NCBI GenBank assembly: GCA_044351685.1
Contig: JBILFK010000049.1
Span: 1 to 9,416 of the forward strand
Direction: 5' to 3'
DNA: 9,416 nt
DNA from: JALHRI01 sp044351685
GTDB lineage: Bacteria > Pseudomonadota > Alphaproteobacteria > Rickettsiales > UBA3002
Below the pieces are notes generated by a model. That model made no database searches and had not been told where the DNA came from. It saw only the letters and a program-made list of their open reading frames with translations. This document shows, one piece after another, positions 6,792 through 9,416 of the stretch. Within the stretch, counting starts at the first letter, position 1; the number at the start of each line of letters is the position of its first letter. The position numbers were made by a program, and so were the translations under genes.

Positions 6792-7683
6792 TATTGCGCA
6801 CGGCGCGCCTGCGGCTGTTTCGGCTGCAAGCATCGCCGATTATTTTACCTTGCTGAAGCCGGGGGTGATGTCGCTGGTGGTGTTTACTGGTGCGGTTGGC
6901 ATGTGGCTGGCGCCTGGGCAGATGCACCCATTGTTACAGCTCATTACGATATTTGCCATTGCGCTGGGTTCGGGTGCGGGTGCCGCACTGAATATGTGGT
7001 ATGACCGCGATATCGATGCGGTAATGCAGCGCACGCAAAACCGCCCTATTCCGGCGGGCCGTATCGCTGCCGATGATGCGCTGGTGATGGGCATTATGCT
7101 GAGCCTGCTTGCTGTTAGTGTGCTTGGGCTTGCCACCAACTGGCTGGCGGCCGCGTGGCTGGCGTTTGCGATTGTTTTTTATGCGGTGATATACACGATG
7201 CTGCTGAAGCGCCATACGCCGCAAAATATTGTGATTGGTGGTGCGGCTGGCGCATTCCCTGCAGTAATTGGTTGGGCCGCCATGACAGGGGATGCTTCTG
7301 CGGCATTGCCGTGGGTGATGTTTGCGATTGTATTTCTGTGGACACCACCGCATTTCTGGGCGCTGTGTCTGTATCGGCATGGCGATTATGCGAAAGCAAA
7401 TGTGCCCATGTATCCGGTGGTGCGCGGTATTCCGGCAACCAAACACGCGATTTTCGCCTATAGCATTCTGATGGTTGCCTGCAGCCTGCTGCCATTTATG
7501 CTTGGCGATTCGGGAACGCTATATGCGGGCGCGGCGTTACTGCTTGGCGGCTATTTTCTGCTGGCGGCACTGCGCGTGTTGCGCGGCGATGCAACGCGCG
7601 ATGCGATGCGCCTGTTTGGATTTTCGATTCTTTATCTGTTCGCATTATTTGGTGCATTGGTGGTGGATCATGCCATTCGGTGA
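6778..7683 (+). CDS. ctaB: Protoheme IX farnesyltransferase (heme O synthase)
   Basis: CtaB transfers a farnesyl group from farnesyl diphosphate to the vinyl group of heme B, giving heme O, which heme A synthase then converts to the heme A used by CoxA. The 301-residue polytopic membrane protein belongs to the UbiA prenyltransferase superfamily. The first Asp-rich motif, N72-MWY-D76-RDI-D80, is intact and is followed by the typical TQNRPIP. The second conserved region, around RHGDYAKANVPMYPVV at 200-215, contains D203. The start lies inside coxA (14-nt overlap) and lacks a visible Shine-Dalgarno, so expression probably relies on re-initiation after coxA. Its own 3' end overlaps coxF, again by 14 nt. 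The heme A synthase gene ctaA is not seen in this window. Confidence 0.96.
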   Translation: MPSISIAHGAPAAVSAASIADYFTLLKPGVMSLVVFTGAVGMWLAPGQMHPLLQLITIFAIALGSGAGAALNMWYDRDIDAVMQRTQNRPIPAGRIAADDALVMGIMLSLLAVSVLGLATNWLAAAWLAFAIVFYAVIYTMLLKRHTPQNIVIGGAAGAFPAVIGWAAMTGDASAALPWVMFAIVFLWTPPHFWALCLYRHGDYAKANVPMYPVVRGIPATKHAIFAYSILMVACSLLPFMLGDSGTLYAGAALLLGGYFLLAALRVLRGDATRDAMRLFGFSILYLFALFGALVVDHAIR

Positions 7684-7792
7684 GGCACATAGAAGGCAGA
7701 AGAAAAAGAATTACGTGCTGCTGGCGATATTGCTTGGCTTTGTGGCGATGTTTGTAACGATCACCATGCTGCGGATGGGTGGCGCTGGTTAA
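7670..7792 (+). CDS. coxF: CoxF-like small membrane protein of the oxidase operon
   Basis: This 40-residue open frame is easy to miss. It starts at the ATG at 7670 inside ctaB and ends at TAA 7790-7792. It has a short basic N-terminus (HRRQKKKN at 7-14), one membrane helix at about 15-34, and the ending MLRMGGAG. Alphaproteobacterial cox operons carry such a protein at exactly this position between ctaB and ctaG, with basic residues, one helix and a terminal 'V-x-M-GG' pattern; in Paracoccus and relatives it is called CoxF. Its biochemical role is not established, and oxidase assembly is inferred from location. A weak GGTGGA lies just upstream. The stop shares one base with the ctaG start (TAATG). 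The positive residues before the helix predict the N-terminus in the cytoplasm. Confidence 0.85.
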   Translation: MPFGEAHRRQKKKNYVLLAILLGFVAMFVTITMLRMGGAG

Positions 7793-8328
7793 TGCAACAA
7801 CCGGGCAACCGAAAACTCGTGGTTTCGCTTGCCGGAGTGGCGATCGGCATGCTGATGCTGGCCTATGCCAGCGTGCCGCTTTACCGACTTTTTTGTCAAG
7901 TAACAGGGTTTGGCGGCACCACACAGGTGGCGGTATCGGCGCCGATTACCATTGCAGACAGGGTGTTCACGGTGCGGTTCAATGCCGATACCGACCCGAA
8001 CCTGCCTTGGCAATTTACGCCGTTTGAAAAAGAGGTGCGCGTGCATGTGGGCGAAAATCGGTTGATTGCCTACCGCGCTAAAAACCGCACTAATTTCGAA
8101 ACAAAAGGCAACGCCACCTATAATGTGGTGCCGCATGCGGCAGGTAAATATTTCAACAAAATCCAGTGCTTTTGTTTTCAGGAACAGCGTTTAGGGCCAA
8201 ACGAGGAAGTGAACATGCCTGTGTCGTTTTTCATCGACCCGGCCATCCTCGACGACCCGGAACTTAAGGATTTACAAAATATCACTTTATCTTACACGTT
8301 TTTTAGCTATGAATCGGCCAATCAGTAG
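7792..8328 (+). CDS. ctaG: Cytochrome c oxidase assembly protein CtaG/Cox11 (CuB copper delivery)
   Basis: CtaG (Cox11) hands copper to the CuB site of subunit I. The 178-residue protein has a short cytoplasmic N-terminus, one membrane anchor at about 8-27 and a periplasmic immunoglobulin-like copper-binding domain. All three conserved cysteines are present: C35 just after the helix, and C126 and C128 in the diagnostic CFCF motif (IQCFCFQEQ). The start at 7792 overlaps the coxF stop and is needed to include the whole anchor; later methionines at 20 and 22 would cut it. The TAG stop contributes to the coxC Shine-Dalgarno. The length is slightly below the roughly 190-200 residues I associate with the family, because the N-terminal cytoplasmic stretch is short. 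Confidence 0.96.
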   Translation: MQQPGNRKLVVSLAGVAIGMLMLAYASVPLYRLFCQVTGFGGTTQVAVSAPITIADRVFTVRFNADTDPNLPWQFTPFEKEVRVHVGENRLIAYRAKNRTNFETKGNATYNVVPHAAGKYFNKIQCFCFQEQRLGPNEEVNMPVSFFIDPAILDDPELKDLQNITLSYTFFSYESANQ

Positions 8329-8331
8329 GAG
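8327..8331 (+). promoter_or_regulatory. Shine-Dalgarno of coxC embedded in the ctaG stop
   Basis: AGGAG shares two bases with the ctaG TAG stop (8326-8328) and lies 5 nt before the coxC ATG. This is the same layout as at the coxB/coxA junction, so the structural subunits downstream of another gene each have a strong site built into the preceding stop, while the assembly genes ctaB and ctaG do not. Confidence 0.75.
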
Positions 8332-8336
8332 TTCGC

Positions 8337-9167
8337 ATGGGCGCTAAAGTTACACATCCGTATCACTTGGTTAATCCAAGCATCTGGCCACTTGTTACAT
8401 CCTTTTCTTTGTTAGCGATGGTGATTGGTGCAGCGCTTACCTTGCACAAAGAGCCGTTTGGGCACCCTATTATGTTTGCGGGGCTTGGCCTTACCATTCT
8501 TTTTTCCATTCTGTGGTGGCGCGATGTGATTAAGGAAGGCGTCCGTGATAGGGCGCACACCCACGAAGTTGCGCGTGGTCTGCGCAGCGGCATGGCGTTG
8601 TTCATTGTTTCTGAAATCATGTTTTTCTTTGCCTTCTTCTGGGCATTCTTTGATTCGGCGGCATTCCCGAAATTACCACTAGAAGATGTATGGGCTATTG
8701 CTGAAGGCCCATGGCCACCGGAAGGAATTTTTCCCTTCGATCCGTGGGATTTACCCTTCATTAACACGTTGATTCTGCTGCTTTCTGGCAGCACGGTGAC
8801 TTGGGCGCATTATGCGCTGGTGCACGGCGACACCAAAGGTGTAAAGCAGGGCTTGTGGTGCACGGTGATTCTTGGCGTATTTTTCTCGTTGCTACAGGCC
8901 TATGAATATTCGCACGCTGCCTTTGGCCTGAGCGATACGGTGTATGCTTCCACCTTTTATCTGGCTACCGGCTTTCACGGTTTGCACGTGATGATTGGCA
9001 CGGCGTTTCTGGCCGTCATGTTGCGCCGCGCTTACACGGGTACACTCGAAACCAAGCAGCATCTGGGCTTTGAATTTGCCGCATGGTACTGGCACTTCGT
9101 CGATGTGGTGTGGCTGTTCCTTTTCGTATCGATTTACTGGTGGGGTGCAGGCGATGCCGTGCATTAA
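8337..9167 (+). CDS. coxC: Cytochrome c oxidase subunit III
   Basis: Subunit III stabilises the oxidase core and supports proton uptake into the D channel; it carries no redox metal. The 276-residue protein has the usual length and the seven-helix pattern. Family landmarks are HPYHLVNPSIWPL at 7-19, the glutamate E93 in SEIMFFFAFFWAFF, the loop GPWPPEGI at 124-131, SGSTVTWAHYAL at 150-161, TGFHGLHVMIGT at 211-222, and FEFAAWYWHFVDVVWLFLF at 245-263 with E246 and H253. The start is fixed by AGGAG 5 nt upstream and by MGAKVTHPYHLV, which matches the family N-terminus. It follows the assembly genes ctaB, coxF and ctaG rather than coxA directly, as is normal for alphaproteobacteria. The gene is also called ctaE. 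Confidence 0.97.
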   Translation: MGAKVTHPYHLVNPSIWPLVTSFSLLAMVIGAALTLHKEPFGHPIMFAGLGLTILFSILWWRDVIKEGVRDRAHTHEVARGLRSGMALFIVSEIMFFFAFFWAFFDSAAFPKLPLEDVWAIAEGPWPPEGIFPFDPWDLPFINTLILLLSGSTVTWAHYALVHGDTKGVKQGLWCTVILGVFFSLLQAYEYSHAAFGLSDTVYASTFYLATGFHGLHVMIGTAFLAVMLRRAYTGTLETKQHLGFEFAAWYWHFVDVVWLFLFVSIYWWGAGDAVH

Positions 9168-9182
9168 GCGCGGCGCTGCAGC

Positions 9183-9416
9183 ATGAATGCACCCACCCAT
9201 TCCACGATTAACATTCCGCATGTGATGCGTGGGCGCTGCCCACGTTGCGGTAATGGCAGCGTGTTTACTGGCGCGCTACGCAGTGTTGATGCCTGTGCAA
9301 ATTGTGGGTTGAATCTGAAGCAGCAAGATGCAGGCGATGGCCCGGCGTTTTTTGCGATTACCATTGTGGGGTTTATTGTTACCTTGCTGGCGGCGCTCGT
9401 TGAACTGCACTTCTCG
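9183..9416 (+). CDS. DUF983 family zinc-ribbon membrane protein, N-terminal part (runs off window)
   Basis: The frame opens at the ATG 15 nt after coxC and continues for 78 codons to the last base, so the C-terminus is missing. Visible features are a putative zinc ribbon made of RCPRCG (C19, C22) and ACANCGL (C38, C41), then DAGDGPAFFAI at 49-59 leading into the first membrane helix (about 55-75). This CPxCG...CxxCGL...DGPAFF order is the signature I recognise for DUF983, a family commonly found between coxC and surf1 in alphaproteobacterial oxidase operons. No Shine-Dalgarno is evident before the ATG, and M15 (ATG at 9225) is a possible later start that keeps both cysteine pairs. Function is unknown; a part in oxidase assembly is inferred only from location. 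Confidence 0.88.
   Translation, partial: MNAPTHSTINIPHVMRGRCPRCGNGSVFTGALRSVDACANCGLNLKQQDAGDGPAFFAITIVGFIVTLLAALVELHFS

Noticed and set aside
7475..7669. A longer version of the coxF frame, beginning upstream within ctaB at 7475.
   Set aside because: The extra 65 codons are Cys/Trp-rich shadow sequence of ctaB. The family-like part begins at the methionine at 7670.
1..9416. A hidden defence, mobile or biosynthetic system within the window.
   Set aside because: Coding sequence of recognised housekeeping families covers nearly the whole window. No direct-repeat arrays, transposase, integrase, att-like repeats, tRNA or toxin-antitoxin pair were seen, and no gene shows obvious foreign composition.

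Overview
The window is a stretch of ordinary chromosomal housekeeping DNA from an alphaproteobacterium. The taxonomic call rests on three things: the aa3-type cytochrome c oxidase cluster in the order coxB-coxA-ctaB-coxF-ctaG-coxC-DUF983, which is characteristic of that class; tldD placed next to coxB on the opposite strand; and a two-ACT-domain GlnD followed by a DUF6111-like protein and a class II CCA enzyme. The base composition looks moderate (roughly half G+C by eye), so it is not a typical high-GC Rhizobiales or Rhodobacterales genome. I cannot name a genus.

Left part (1-2639, + strand): the 3' part of glnD (nitrogen sensor, PII uridylyl-transfer/removal), a small two-helix membrane protein (probable DUF6111) and cca (tRNA CCA addition). 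These are packed as an operon with 0-nt spacing and then a 4-nt overlap. Middle (2636-4075, - strand): tldD, a metalloprotease subunit, converging on cca with a 4-base overlap of stop codons. The only real intergenic space, 4076-4200, separates the divergent tldD and coxB starts and must hold the promoters for both.

Right part (4201-9416, + strand): a tightly packed cytochrome c oxidase operon. CoxB carries CuA, CoxA carries heme a and the heme a3-CuB centre, and CoxC is subunit III. CtaB makes heme O (precursor of heme A), CtaG delivers copper to CuB, CoxF is a 40-residue membrane protein found at this position in alphaproteobacterial operons, and the DUF983 zinc-ribbon membrane protein begins at the end and runs off the window. 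The genes are joined by overlaps (14, 14 and 1 nt) or by Shine-Dalgarno sequences embedded in the preceding stop codon, so structural subunits and assembly factors are probably translated in coupled fashion. The heme A synthase gene ctaA and surf1 are not in the window.

All catalytic and metal-binding residues I could check in the oxidase, TldD and CCA enzymes are present, and I see no frameshift, pseudogene, mobile element, CRISPR array, tRNA or rRNA. I found no convincing new multi-gene system. The points most worth a second look are the uncharacterised small proteins (DUF6111-like, CoxF, DUF983), the unusual gene junctions, and the divergent promoter region.
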